Under the pieces are notes generated by a model. The model saw only the letters and a list, made by a program, of their open reading frames with translations. It was not told the DNA's origin and ran no database searches. Shown here piece by piece: positions 33,344 through 45,743 of a stretch of 64,000 nt of DNA (position 1 is the first letter of the stretch; the number at the start of each line of letters is the position of its first letter). Source of the DNA: Acanthosepion esculentum (taxonomy: Eukaryota; Mollusca; Cephalopoda; Sepiida; Sepiidae); contig OZ038482.1 in NCBI GenBank assembly GCA_964036315.1, positions 8,611,020-8,675,019 of the forward strand, in the 5' to 3' direction. The position numbers and the translations under genes are program-made.

Positions 33344-33468
33344 GTCTAGACAATTTCTGCACACACTAAATCCCAAGTCTTGAACGCAAACAATTAAAAA
33401 TTAATACAAATACATTTCCCCTCATATTTATTTTTACTGAAACATATATTAGAGACATACAGACAGAC

Positions 33469-33479
33469 ACACACACACA

Positions 33480-33569
<90 letters not shown>

Positions 33570-33570
33570 C
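33469..33570. repeat. Compound microsatellite (CA)n-(TC)n-(TA)n
   Basis: Three dinucleotide blocks in succession, with one interruption (AAATA) in the TA part. Confidence 0.95.
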
Positions 33571-33599
33571 CGGTTACTCTGAGTACACCCGTCTGTTAG

Positions 33600-33890
33600 G
33601 GTTGCCTGTTGCAGGCTACAGACGCCTGCTTAGTCACACTTGTTTTATTCAACACCCACAGAGTCCAACTGTAGTTTATACTGCAATTATGCTGAGCGAA
33701 CCTTAGTTACAGTTTCTGAGAAAGAGCGCATAATCTGGCATAATCAGCAGTTTGAACAAGACCAGTACACTCATACCCTCAGTCACGATGACTTGTGACT
33801 TTGTGCTAGGACAACCATCGACGGCTTCCGAATAGTTCCATCTACATAATTTCAATCACAATACCCGTGGTATGAATTTTTTGCAGTCAC
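33600..33890. repeat. Dispersed repeat R, copy 3
   Basis: The longest of the three copies. Landmarks are CAACACCCACAGAGTCCAAC, ATTATGCTGAGCGAACCTTA, CACGATGACTTGTG and CATCGACGGCTTCCGAATAG. It aligns with 25795-26040 and 26690-26890. Confidence 0.78.
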
Positions 33891-34744
33891 CTATATTTGT
33901 GCATGTGTCTTGTTTGTGCTTCTCGTCTTTGCCAGTCGTTCGTCTCAAAGGCCAGATTCACACATTTCCAATTTTATGTGTCTGTGTGTGCGCGCGCACA
34001 TTTCTCACAAACAGATTTCTTTTGTTGCTTTTTCTCTTCACTGCTACATTCTAAATTGAGTCACGGGTCATATCGATGGGTCATGTCGCAATGTGTCGTA
34101 GCTTCTGTCTCTCCAACAGAAAAATAAACTTTTGTCCTATGAACACATACTAAATCGCAATATGACAAAGCAAATTCCCGCATTCCATCGAGCGATCACT
34201 CTGTGCCCTCGCGCGCGTGCGTGTGTGTGAGACTGTAATTACCAGGGGGAATAGAGACTCGCATCTGTCAGATCATGCACTGACAGCTGTAACCTTGCTG
34301 GGCTGGCTCTAAAAACAGATTCGTTTTGAATAAAAATAGACAGATCATTGAGAAAACTTCTACTGCCGCCAGTTCCAGACAGAGAAAGGAGGAGTAAGAG
34401 AGAGAAGAGAGAGAAGGAGAAAGAGAGAGAAGCAAGAGAAAAAACCTCTGCCATATTTGGCAAGGAATGACGTCATGCCTTATACTCGGTGGACACTGTG
34501 TTGCGGAGAAAAGCAAACGACTTTTGCGTTAGTTTTTACCGAAAAGAGTGCTGTAGACAAGGCCGAGTTGAGTTGGGTGGATAGGGTGGGTGGTGGTTGA
34601 CATTGTCGTTCCTCAGCGAAAAGAAAAAGAAAATACCTGATTTCATTAATGAATGAATTTATGTGTAGGCATAATCAAAGTCATTTTGAAAGAAGTCGCA
34701 ACAGTGCAGAAATTGGAATTCTGGTCTCGCAACTCATGCAGAGT

Positions 34745-34945
34745 GAGTTGACTACTGCCCCCCCCCCGAAAACTTTCCAAATGACTGCTTCCTCGAACAT
34801 TATTATCTTAACCTCATCTAGTCTAGGGTCAATCGTTATCTATCCTCCATATCCTCATAATCTTCACTTCTTACTTTCGCCTCTTACTTTCATATCACAG
34901 ACTTCATTCAGTAATCCTCTACCTTAAGCGGCTCTTGGGCCATGT
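34745..34945 (+). repeat. Dispersed repeat related to 63310-63460
   Basis: A CCC-rich start, then a block AGTCTAGGGTCAATCGTTAT, then GTAATCCTCTACCTTAAGCG, match in order the sequence near 63335-63400. This could be a SINE body. No promoter is clear. Confidence 0.45.
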
Positions 34946-35410
34946 ATTTGGTGAAAAAACATAAATAAATAATGAAAAAAATTGATATTATCTAATCCAT
35001 TATATTTTGCGATTAGAATATTTTTAGAATTTTGCGAAAAAGTCGGATTCATTTTGGCAAAGGGGTCCCATTAAGAATCAAAACTCTCAAAAAATAAGAG
35101 ATAAGGATATTTACTGAGTTTAGCTTGGTCAGACGCGTGAAGGGATGCGGCAGATACTTGTTAGAAAGATTATATTGCGCCAATATTTCTAGTGTTCAAC
35201 AGCATTTGAAATGCTAATTTTGATCTAGTCTGGGACACCGGCAACTGTCGCAATATGCAACTATCTCAACCACAAAACAAAACCAACAATAGATATTACT
35301 TTAAAATAAATTGGAAGACGTTCATAGAGAAGGAATCATTATAGATTTCTTCTTCGATGGAGACTGAGAAAAATTGCGCGGAACTGGATTTCATTAACCT
35401 TCAAAACACC

Positions 35411-35610
35411 ATTGCGCGACGGTTAGATAGGCAATTTTGCAAACCATTCGATCCTCACTTGGGACTGATAAATAAAACCGTGTGCCATCTGTTGCTTTCT
35501 GTTTCACTTACAAATACTTAATAACGGTGCCAACCGTAGAGCTATGGCCAGTTCGATGATGTAACGCGTTCGATCCTCTCGACGTAGCCTCTTACTAGAC
35601 TAAACGAATA
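35411..35610 (+). mobile_element. SINE fragments, common family
   Basis: GCGCGACGGTTAGATAGGCA and CATTCGATCCTCACTTGG form a tRNA-like head, followed by CCGTGTGCCATCTG. A second head-like stretch (GAGCTATGGCCAGTTCG ... GCGTTCGATCCTCTCG) lies at 35538-35585. Confidence 0.55.
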
Positions 35611-35639
35611 ACTAAAGGGGGAAAAGCATCGCTGAAAAA

Positions 35640-38600
35640 TCAGGAAATCATCCTTAATATTCCAAAGATAAACGTTTTTGTGAATTTCTTATAGAATATA
35701 AACTGACGAAGATTAAACAATAGGGGAAAATGGTCAAGGGCGACGTATTTCAAAATGTCTGTGTTTACAAGTGTAAGGTAATAAAATTCACTAACGATAG
35801 CGACAATTTGGGACAGACAGAAAAGAAACATTGTCTTTAATATCGCTATAGTTAATGAAGTTCATCATAGATTGCTTACTACAAGAAGCGTTCCCTTTGA
35901 TTTTCATCTATTTAGGCATATGTCAGATTTTGAGTGATGCTCTTATCAGAATCAAAAGGCATTTCTTCAGTTTTTTTCATATGATCAACTAATACAAACT
36001 CATAAGAAATCACTTTCTCTAAGATAAACGGTCGTTAACGAGTAAGAAGCGGTAACTAAATTGCTAAAGTTTTAGTTCAATTTATTAAGTGAAAATAAGA
36101 GGATGTTTAACAATAACTTTATTGGCCAGTTTTGTATATGACGAGCGAGTTTAAAGGGTTCTCCCAACGTAGGTGTCTCTGATGTTCTCTTATTGTAACT
36201 TTATTGAACAATATAATTACCGTTTTGATCTACTAGTTTCATTCAAACAAATTCATAATTCTATTCACGTAGAACTTTTTATCTTTCCCGCCAATGAACT
36301 GTTTTGACGCCCTTTTCAGTCATTCAAGGAGCTGAAGGTTTTCATTAGAGAATTTTGTAAAGACCAAATTAAATAGTCATCTAAAGATTCAATATCTACT
36401 CAGTATGACGGGTGAATGAAACTTCCCAAACAAACCGTGACGATTTTTGGTGAACTCTGGAAGAACGTGTAGGTTGCAGTTATCACGATGGAAATGTAAT
36501 CCTGCTTCTCCATTTCCGACACTTTTCGCTGATTGCCGCATTTAATTTGCCTAATTAGGATCAATACTTGTTCGAATCAGTTTATTGTTTTCCTGAAAGA
36601 AGTTTATACTAAGGAACTCGTTACTAATCTTAGCATATATACAGCTTTTGGGGGGATGGATACAGGCTTTAAGTACTTTTAATACTTATTCATTTAACTT
36701 GCATCACGATGGCTTCCCTTCCATGCATTTACGAAGTAGCCTTTTTATTTTAAAATTTATTAAAAAAAAAAAACAAAAAAAAACATTTTTGTTATGTGGA
36801 AGCATAACCAAGCTTTTGCAAATGATTTTCAATATTTGATTTGGATTTGCAGTAATGTCTTCATTTAATCGCTGTCAAACTCAACTGGTCTAATCAGCAG
36901 TGGAAGATCGTGAAACTTCGTAAACTCCTTTTGACACGTTGTATAATTTACAACACCTTCCTAAAATGTACAGATATTGTTTTTATATTTGCGTTACACT
37001 TTAACCATTCATAAACTTTTAAAAAACTGTGCCGAAAATGTTGCACATGTTCTTTCCTCTTTACATTGAAAAAAAAAATGATTCAGTTTTGACAGTTTCA
37101 AAAAAATTCAAATCTATATATCAGCTGTTAGAATATAATTTTTTTAAATTAATTTTTGATTTAAATATTATTTAATCTTATATATGGCTTAAGGCCCACT
37201 AGAGACAGGGTGTTACAAACAAAAGTAGCATGGCGTGCCCTATATGTAAGGGCCTGGTGGAATTATAGATTAAAGCTCATCTGAACATTTGTCATAGAAA
37301 TCGTTGCGTCTGTGGGAGACGCCCCTGACGCCATTTAGCAAAAATCACAAAACGAACATTTAGGATAGCCCAGTTTAAAAACTGCGAAGAAAATCAGACA
37401 GAAAAAAAAATCTTCAGTGCACAATATTATGCAAGTGTGACAAACTTTTCAGAAATTTTAATTCTTTTAATGTCAGGCAAAAAAATACCAAATAGAATTC
37501 TAACATTTTGGTAAAAGAAATGTGTAATTGACGACAATAATCCAAATTCCTTCTCAGTTCTCATCAGGAGTTGAAAATAATTGGAAAGCTTTTGCTATGC
37601 TTCAATAGATAAATGTATAATTTTTAATAACTAACTTTACTCGCTTAATTTAAAATGTTTTTATCTGTGAAAGAACTTTGTGAAAACTGCTCGAAGGAGA
37701 AAAAAAGGTTCCATTGTATGGTGCAATCAAAGTATTATTCAATCTAAACTCAACACAGACGACAAGCGATTATCCCGACGGTGAAAAATTAACAGCATTT
37801 CCCATTTGAATGAAAAGGCACTTGATAGAATGTTGAGTCAGGCTCACAAGGTCAATCCTTAGCACTAACCACTTAGCCTACAAGTCGTGCACCTGGTCCA
37901 GGTTAATTAAAAAAATAAAGAGCAAATATAGAATCTTTTGTTCTACTTTGAAATTTGTTCATCAACTGAAAATATATCGACATCGTTTTATATCGACAAC
38001 TTGACAGTCTCTTCAATATTTTTTCTGATAACGTTTATAGTCAAGAATCATTTTTCTATCTTAATCAAATATTTTGTCGTCCATTACAATATGAATAGAT
38101 TTTAAGCTATTCAGCAAAATATTTAAAAAAAAAAAGGTTAATAAATTATTTGATTAACGGGTTTAGGCATTAAGTAATTAGGCTTAATAAAATTTCGAAT
38201 GGATTTTCTTCGACTCGCCATTCTTACAAAAAATTCATGATGTGACTCTCAGAATTCAACGGAAGCGATGAGAAACGTTCACTTTCAATATATATATGTC
38301 CCTCGGGATCAAACTGACTACCACGATACAAAGGTTTGGTAAAATTAGCCTTCAAAATTAGCCTGCAGTGAGACGCTCCTCTTTAATAAAAATTGGTTGG
38401 TGATTTTTTTTAAAATCTGAAAGCATTATTGGCTAGAAATGATTTCAAATTTTATGTTGAACTTTGAAATCATTTTCTTTTGATTGGAATGACAAAGACA
38501 TCAGATGAAAACACTCGAAAATGAAAGAGAGCAAAAATGTAAACGCACAAAATCTTTTTGTCCGAACAGAACAAAGTGGCGGCGTTTTATTGATAATTTA

Positions 38601-39780
38601 TAAACCAATTTATAAAACTGACCGTCTTGCAACCAACAATCTTTGATCAAATTCAGATTTAATGACGCTCAATGTAATAGTTGCTTGTTTCATTGTTGAC
38701 CTACGATTGTTCTTTTTATAGCCGGGATTACCAAAAGTGGATGGCACCGCCTCTTGTGGGGTTTGGAAAGATCAAGAAGACGATAAGAAAAAAAAAGGTG
38801 GGGTAGTAGTCGACAGCAGAGTGACATTAGAACCATATATTTTTTCTTTATTTTACAAAATTTAAGTCATTTACACTTAATGCATTACAAAGAATAAAAT
38901 TGAAATAAGTTATGGTTTTATCTTGTTGTTCAAAGTTAAAAGTTCAAACTTTTGTTTGTTTCGTACTGACGTTATCTAGACAGGATAACCCAACAATATC
39001 AGATAGCCGTCTTCTGCAGGGATCAAGGCTCTAGGTTTGTAGGCGTAGAGATATAGCTACGGATGTTCGTCTGGTGACATCTAACGGCAACAAAAACCGA
39101 AATGCGTAAGTGGATTTACACTGATCAGTCTTTTTGAATACATAATACCAAGAAAGAAGTTATGGTTGTTGGAGGAGGTGTTAGGGGTGTGACCTGGGAG
39201 TGAATCGGGTGGTAGCGAGAAACGGCTCAGTGACCACTACTTTATGGTATTGGAAGTGATTCCCTGATGTCTTTAATTTCTTTTACCGAGCAAAATGAAA
39301 GTAAATCATTCATACGACCATTATTTCTGTGACTAAATCAGTAAACACCACATCCATCAAGTACAAGATAGAACGTTTTATAAAGTTTGCAAGAAGATCT
39401 TAAGGGGCCAAGAATGGCAGGATAGCGTTGCTTGACAAACATTTACTCAGGAGCAGACGATCACGAAGCAGTTATTAGCGAGCTGATCTTGCAAGCCATT
39501 CCCAGTAAATTGGTAGCATAAATGTTCTAGTAAAAAATACTATTATACCGTATTTATTTTGTAGTAGTTGTGTAAGATATGACTGTAAAAAGTTGACATA
39601 GCTCAACGGCTATATATATTTTATATATGCTCTAAAAATATAGTCTTGTCTCAGAATTGGCTTAATTTATGTAAAGTGTTGTACACGCATGCACACAAAA
39701 TATGCCACCTAATATTCCATCTCAAACACTTATTCTTGTGCGCAAAATTTAAAGCACAAATATTATTGTCAATCCATAAT
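35640..39780. other. Long AT-rich interval with no recognised gene
   Basis: I found no open frame beyond about 63 codons with any motif and no terminal repeats. A short SINE-tail-like piece lies near 37850-37905 and a decayed repeat near 37190-37330, but neither is good enough to annotate. Confidence 0.4.
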
Positions 39781-40745
39781 GCACAAATATGACCGAGCAT
39801 GCGAATTCGCAATTGTTGAATTAAAATTAGGGTCCAACTCCGAAGGCGTTTATTTTGGTCAAAACACTAGTGAAAAGACAGCATTGATTAGGGGTTTTCT
39901 TTTTATTCCAATGTTATTTGAAAAGTTGACTCGACTGCCCTCTGAAATAATTGTCCACTTCACTGCCATGCACTATTTGTGTCTTTAACCGTTGTTGTGT
40001 AGTTCAATCACAAAGCACGACCTCATGTTCTGGAGCGACGTGACATTAATCCAAAACAGTCTTGCTGGGATCATAGCTGATCGACGCTGAATGAAACAAT
40101 CAGCTACCTCAGCACCTATAAAATTCAACCACCAGCTATTGCGATTTGTCGCCCGGTTGGTCAGGCTCAGTGTTACGTTTTCATTTATGACAGGCAAAAC
40201 ATTTTAACTCTAAACTACAATTTAAAGTTATCTAAAATAACCTTTACTTTTTATCTAAATATTCAAAATTCACAAACGAATTTTGATGAGGTTTCATGTA
40301 CATTATTGACTTTTTATTACTATAAACTTTATATTTAGTCAATACATGTATACATCTCTGCTATTTTAATTGTGAAATTAATGTCTTCTGGTCTAGATTT
40401 CGAAAGTCGTACTAAAGAAATTGTGCATTTCTTAAATAGGGTAATTGAGCCTTGCATTGCTGTGATAGCTTTCAGTAATTTAATGGTAAAGTACACTTGG
40501 CGTGAAAGTGGATCTCCATATTAAAAAAGAAGTATAGGTTTGATTCTTGTAATGATATATATTTTCTTTAGCAATTTTTCGATCTCTAAGCAACTATTTC
40601 TTTGCTTGATTCGTGTTAACTATGAATATTTTTTACTTTAAAAGTTATTTTTATTTTAAGTAGAATTCTTTGTTACATGTGACAATAAAGTTAATTTTAA
40701 AGATAAAAACCTTATATTACTCATAGGTAAAAAGTAATTAATATA
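39781..40745. other. AT-rich interval with no recognised gene
   Basis: Short frames only, 69 codons from 39779 and 70 codons on the minus strand from 40197. No identifiable domains. Confidence 0.4.
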
Positions 40746-40749
40746 TTAT

Positions 40750-40930
40750 TTACATTTGAACTAATATCCTCATTTTGTAGCTATTATTACGATGTTCCAG
40801 TCATTGTTCCCTCTGACTTCTTCAGTAGTGTAATAGATTAACGTGTTGGTTTGTGGATTTAGTGGCATATTAATTGTGAGTTCAATCCCTGGGCCGACTA
40901 AGACTCAATGGAAACAAGATGAGCGATAAC
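40750..40930 (-). mobile_element. Penelope-type motif with tRNA-like segment
   Basis: The minus strand of 40750-40830 carries the motif in decayed form (CTGAAGAAGTCAGAGGGAAC, then ATCGTAATAATAGC). Next, on the plus strand, comes a tRNA-like piece with GTGAGTTCAATCCCTGGGCC as B-box. The order is the same as at 11462-11640. Confidence 0.55.
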
Positions 40931-41029
40931 TGAGCGGTACCAGATAAAAACAAAATGTGATATCGCTAGACATGATCAGCGGAACGAGGTCAATCAATTA
41001 CTGTCTATATGTCTGAGATGAGGTAGTGT

Positions 41030-41350
41030 AACTATTTACACTGTTCAGCCTATTGTCATCTTTATTGCCATATTCACGACGTTTCGGTCGTTGTACGCCC
41101 CGGTCTTCTTCAGGCGATATTATTTGGAATTTCGAGACGCACTCTTTATTTAGTCCACAGGGGTAAATTGATCTAGTTCCATGTGCCATGCCTTTTCTGG
41201 ATATCTCAGTTTCAGTTAATTCCCTTTAGCAACTCAACTCTCCAAGTTTTTGTTCCTCTGCTGTGGCCAGGTATTGAACTCACAATTTTTGTGTTAAGTC
41301 ACTTTTTGGATCACTCAACCAACGCCTTTATCCACTGGGCAATGTGTCAC
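41030..41350 (-). mobile_element. tRNA-headed element ending in the Penelope-type motif
   Basis: Read on the minus strand from 41350, a tRNA-like head (GCCCAGTGGATAAAGGCG and GTGAGTTCAATACCTGG) leads through a body with ACATGGAACTAG to CCTGAAGAAGACCGGGGCGT, ACAACGACCGAAACGTCGTG and AATATGGCAATAAAGATGAC. This is the most complete single copy in the window with head, body and motif in one orientation. Confidence 0.7.
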
Positions 41351-41885
41351 CAAGGGAATAAAATCATTTATTTTGATTTTAAATACACAAATAATTTGCT
41401 TTTCGTGTGTACATGTTTTTATTTATTGACTGGAATGAGAACTATAGACTTTTTCCGCATATATGACTTAAAAGTTTTAGAAGCTAATGAATCGGAAAAA
41501 AAACGAAAAAGGTTTTCTAATTTCTTTTGCAAACTAATGGCAATAATGATTTTAGACAAATGATGTCGCTAGGTCGAAAGGTGTTGACATAGACTGGGAG
41601 TATTTATTTATGTGTAAATTACGTAAAATGTCGAAAAATGAGGAAAAGCTGGTCATCACTGTTCTTACTTAAATTTAACTTAGACACATTCACCGACTCA
41701 ATCATACTTATAATAATCCTTTCACCATAATACCACATTTATATAAAAACACATATATGCCACAATCAACAAAACAACGCATTCTTGCGATAAATATCTA
41801 AGCTAATCCCCCAATTTTACAAACAGGTGGGGAGGGGAATGAACAACATGATTTACGTCATAAAAAAATAACCTCATGATTTGTA

Positions 41886-41887
<2 letters not shown>

Positions 41888-41929
<42 letters not shown>
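41888..41929. repeat. (TA)n microsatellite
   Basis: A TA run of about 42 bp. Confidence 0.96.
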
Positions 41930-41931
<2 letters not shown>

Positions 41932-42588
41932 TAAACAAAAATGTTAGTTTGGACCCCCTCTCCACGTCAGAAAATCCAGTTAACTGGTCGAAAAATACAG
42001 TGGGAACGTGTGGAATTTTTTAAAAAATAAACAGAAAACGAAATGTTCCCACTACTCCAGAGAACTATGACTCAGGCCAATAGGGCAAATTTAGTCTTGT
42101 TTAATTTCCAATTCCAACAAAAGTGTATGTGGTGGTGAGGGGATTTAGACTCCCCTCCAACATATAGTGCTGTACTTGAGTAAGAGTTTCAATCTCGATA
42201 AATTAAGTCAGTTTGAAGTTGAATTATATGATTTTTTTATTCGTTTAACGGGCATCACATTTGTCAGTTTTCACAACTTACCTTATTCACAATGTAAAAT
42301 GGACGAACGGCCAAATCCGCCGGGAATTAAAATGGCAATACGGTTTCAGATTTATATAGCCGAATTTTACTGTCATTAAATCTTGGCAGAAACATAACAC
42401 AAAACTTACCTGCACCCAGACCAACTGGCTTCTGGGAAATATTTACATTCGATCAACTCTTTTGTGAAGCCATAAATTATAGTTTGATGAGAAGGATAAC
42501 TTTGTTCATAAGTTACATAATATTATAAAGATTCAAATGCATATCAAAATTATAAAATATAACAACAAATAATAATAATAATTTATGG

Positions 42589-42950
42589 TTAGTCCGGCGC
42601 AAGGCCACAATAGCATAACATCTGGCGTAGATTAAAGTCGCTGGCTTCGTGTTCCGAATGTTTTTCTCTTCCTTGCAGCATGTGAAAATCCTTTTTGTTG
42701 GACGTAGGTCCTCCGCCAGATTCATGGAGGAGGAATGAACCATTACCCTTATCGCGCAGGCTCAATGCGTGTTGGTAGGAGCGGATGTGACCCGCTTGGG
42801 CAACCACGACTTTTTTCGATTCATGATCGCCCAAGGGTATTTTCGTAGTGAATGTAACAAACCCAACTGGAATTCGAACACGCCTCTTCGACTTTTCAGC
42901 TCGGGCCGTTGGTGATATAGCTGTAAGCTTCTGAATGTTTAGCCAATAAT
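42589..42950 (-). mobile_element. Long SINE with extended central domain
   Basis: On the minus strand a tRNA-like head (ACGGCCCGAGCTGAAAAGTC, then GTGTTCGAATTCCAGTTGGG) is followed by a body of about 230 bp (for example GCGATCATGAATCG, CACGCATTGAGCCTGCGCGA) and the tail TGGCCTTGCGCCGGACTAAC. The 132-codon open frame across it is a by-product. A second, shorter head of this kind lies at 43735-43835. Confidence 0.72.
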
Positions 42951-43016
42951 CAACTGTAAATGATTTACAAATGAAAAGCAAAATCAATAAATCATGAAAT
43001 AATTTCTACTTTTTTA

Positions 43017-43097
43017 TTGGGTTGGTCAAAAAAATTCGTTCGGTTTATTAAGTAAAATTTCTACTTGATAAACGAACGAACTTTTTCGCCAACCCAA
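43017..43097. mobile_element. 81-bp hairpin mini-mariner (MADE1-like)
   Basis: TTGGGTTGGTCAAAAAAATT at the left and the complement of AACTTTTTCGCCAACCCAA at the right are terminal repeats. The whole unit folds into one hairpin with arms of about 35 bp and a loop near AAATTTC. Elements made only of two mariner ends occur in many animals and can give rise to microRNA-like hairpins. Confidence 0.88.
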
Positions 43098-43307
43098 TCG
43101 ATTTTTCCCTTGAATTATTCGATTACCAAAGATGGGAATAAAACCGATATCTGTAAACCATTGGCTAATTTATTTGTCTCGCAGATCATTGATAGTAAAA
43201 GTTCGTTGTCCACTACCATGTGTACGGCTTTGTAGCATGTCCGCTCTGCTTAACAAATAGGAAGGACAAGAAAAAGATAAAAAAATAATCCGAGGGGGAG
43301 GAACGCC

Positions 43308-43425
43308 TTGCCATGGAGCAATAATCAGAAAGCAGTCATTAATATTGTAATGAGTTCGATTCCCGTTGCATGGCTGACATTTTTGGCACTGTGCCAGAAT
43401 CTAATGATGATTAAATATAATAACG
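43308..43425 (+). mobile_element. tRNA-derived SINE, common family
   Basis: ATTGTAATGAGTTCGATTCC (B-box) and GGCACTGTGCCAGAATCTAA (tail). The A-box side is decayed. Confidence 0.65.
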
Positions 43426-43734
43426 CGCGTGGAGGAAATTTTTTGACAAAATTCAATGAAAATTATCTTGTGCACGCAAGCCCGTCGCTCACCAGACAAA
43501 TCCATCCCTCGAAAATGATATTGACTAAATTTAGTGTCAGTTAGTTATGTGCCATGCGTGATAAACGCTTAGGCGATAATGAATTTTTCGATACATGACT
43601 GACGAGGCAGATTTTTTTTCCCGCAGTAGGATGCCATTTCTTTCTGCGGTAGATCAGTTGCCATCCAAAGCTATATAACCCGGTCTATTCTGCTATTTAC
43701 ACATAGCTGGGAGAGAAGGAGAGGATTCATACCT

Positions 43735-43835
43735 TTCACAAGACTATTAGCACGTAAGTGAATGTAATGGATTGGACTGGAATTCGAACTCGTCTCTCCG
43801 ATTCCTCAGTCCGCACCGCTATCCCTTCCTCCACC
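43735..43835 (-). mobile_element. tRNA-like SINE head, minus strand
   Basis: The minus strand reads GCGGTGCGGACTGAGGAATC, then GACGAGTTCGAATTCCAGTC and CATTACATTCACTTACGTGC. It resembles the head of 42589-42950. Confidence 0.65.
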
Positions 43836-43959
43836 GTTCGCGACGCCGTTGCCTTAAAGCCCCAACTCAAAATACTCTGGTGATGGGCCTTTGCACATAA
43901 CTGGTGATTTGGTGAATAAGAGAAATTCTAAATTTACAAAACGAGGATCGAATCGTGCT

Positions 43960-44020
43960 TTAATTTAACTGCAACCAAATTCAGTGGTTATAATGCAGGG
44001 TTCGCGCCCCCATAGACTCT
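43960..44020 (+). mobile_element. tRNA-like SINE fragment
   Basis: TTCAGTGGTTATAATGCAGG and GGTTCGCGCCCCC resemble A- and B-boxes with a shortened spacing. Confidence 0.4.
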
Positions 44021-45000
44021 CTCGAGAAGATATTAATATGACTATCATCATTACCAAATTTCCATTTGATGTCGGATGATTAAGAAAGTATCGTGTCATA
44101 GTCGTAGTGCCTTAAATCAGTAGAATGTAATTATAGCCAACGCCCTTGTCATAAAATACTTTCTTCACCTTTGCCCCTTGATAGTTGTAGAATGCCTAGT
44201 CACGTGATCTACTGTTTAAATTCTGATCGTTTGCGACATCATTTTAAAGGCTTACAATATCGAATTTTAGTCAACATAAACTAGAATTTATGGTTAGGTT
44301 TGGAAAGGTGGATATAAAAGTTGGTTATATCTTTGGCGAAGAAGCGGTTCTTCATCAAATCATCAGAATGGACTGAATTAAAACCACTTGTTAATTGACG
44401 CATAAAGTACACTAGCAACCTGATCAGTAATTCAGTGCGTGTCACATGACCAAGAGCAATGCAGTGTTACGACATACACAAAATGACACCTCGACAGCTG
44501 TATCGGATTTCTAGGTGGCAAAAATAGTTGCATATTTCAAATGGTGCTAGTGAGCATTGTTAAAAACTACAATTTCAAAGATTCATTTTAATGGCAGGTG
44601 AACACACACTCAACTAAGGAAACTGGATCAGTACAATTGTCCTATTCTATTAGTGGGCTTGTCTGAACTAAGTCAGATAAATACTCGGAATAATTGCAAT
44701 ACTCAAATGGTTTTACATTGTAAGGTTTTTTTACAGCTTTTTTTTCGGTGAGAAAGAAAGAAAAGGAAAAGAATACCCACAGAGAGAAAAGAAATCCTTT
44801 CAAAATATCTTGTGAAAAAGTCGTGTGGCCAGTCAAGATGGAAAACTTGGTTGTGTTCTATTGATAAACAATAAACGTTTTAAAGTTTTTTTTAATGTGA
44901 TTTTTAGTTTACTATTTTAATCAGCGTCATTTTCCTATTTGCTTTCTGAAATCAAAGTTAGAATGCTTGTCTCCATTGGTAGTTGCAAGTTAAGAGAAAG
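44021..45000. other. Interval with no recognised gene
   Basis: Short frames only. No repeat structure recognised. Confidence 0.4.
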
Positions 45001-45165
45001 AAAAACTTGTAATTCCAACGAATGATTTATTTTTTATGGAAATATTTCGGCTAGTAGTTGCCAGTCTTCTTAAGCGTTTCGAACTTTGTACTGTTTTACT
45101 CAAATTAAGGAGTGACCAAGACTGGCAATAAATAAATCATTCTTTGGAATTACAAGTTTTTTTTG
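45001..45165. mobile_element. Inverted pair with a second Penelope-type motif variant
   Basis: AACTTGTAATTCCAACGAAT (from 45004) is complementary to ATTCTTTGGAATTACAAGTT (to 45160). On the minus strand the left half reads CTTAAGAAGACTGGCAACTA, then CTAGCCGAAATATTTCC. This parallels the CTGAAGAAG...GGC...GCCGAAA layout of the main motif family with different stem sequence. The right half is a shortened partner with AAGACTGGCAATAAATAAAT. Confidence 0.65.
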
Positions 45166-45743
45166 TTGTTTTAATTATGTTTTCTGAAATGTTGAAAAAT
45201 ATCCAATCCCTCTAATTCTTTGACGAGTTGATTTTGAACGATCGATGCTTAGTAAACTAACTGACCTGAATCCGATCCTTGGTGGACGTAGTAAAACTGC
45301 ATAACTTTTATCAAGTATTTCTTTTTAAAAGATATAACATGAACTGAATTGTAAATTCCAATGACTATGTAATACATTTGAATATAGCACAAAACCACGG
45401 AGCTCGTGGTAAGGCTTGAAATCACTAAAAAAACTGGTCAGGAGCTTATATAGTTGCCATTACATTTTATATTTAAACCTTATATTGACAGAATTTCGCT
45501 TAGATTCTCTTTTTATTAAATTGACATTGTTTTACACATCGAAGACTACCATATTGTATATCTTTGTCATTTTGCCAGTTTATTTTTCTATCAAAATAAA
45601 ACTAATAATAGATCAGTAGAAAATTAAACTCATTCTATGATGAATCGAAATTTAAAAAAAGTGTTGTAAATATTTCTCCACTTAACATTATTTGATATAA
45701 AAGTAATCTTACACTTGGAAGGTTGGAAGGAAAAAGTCTATAG

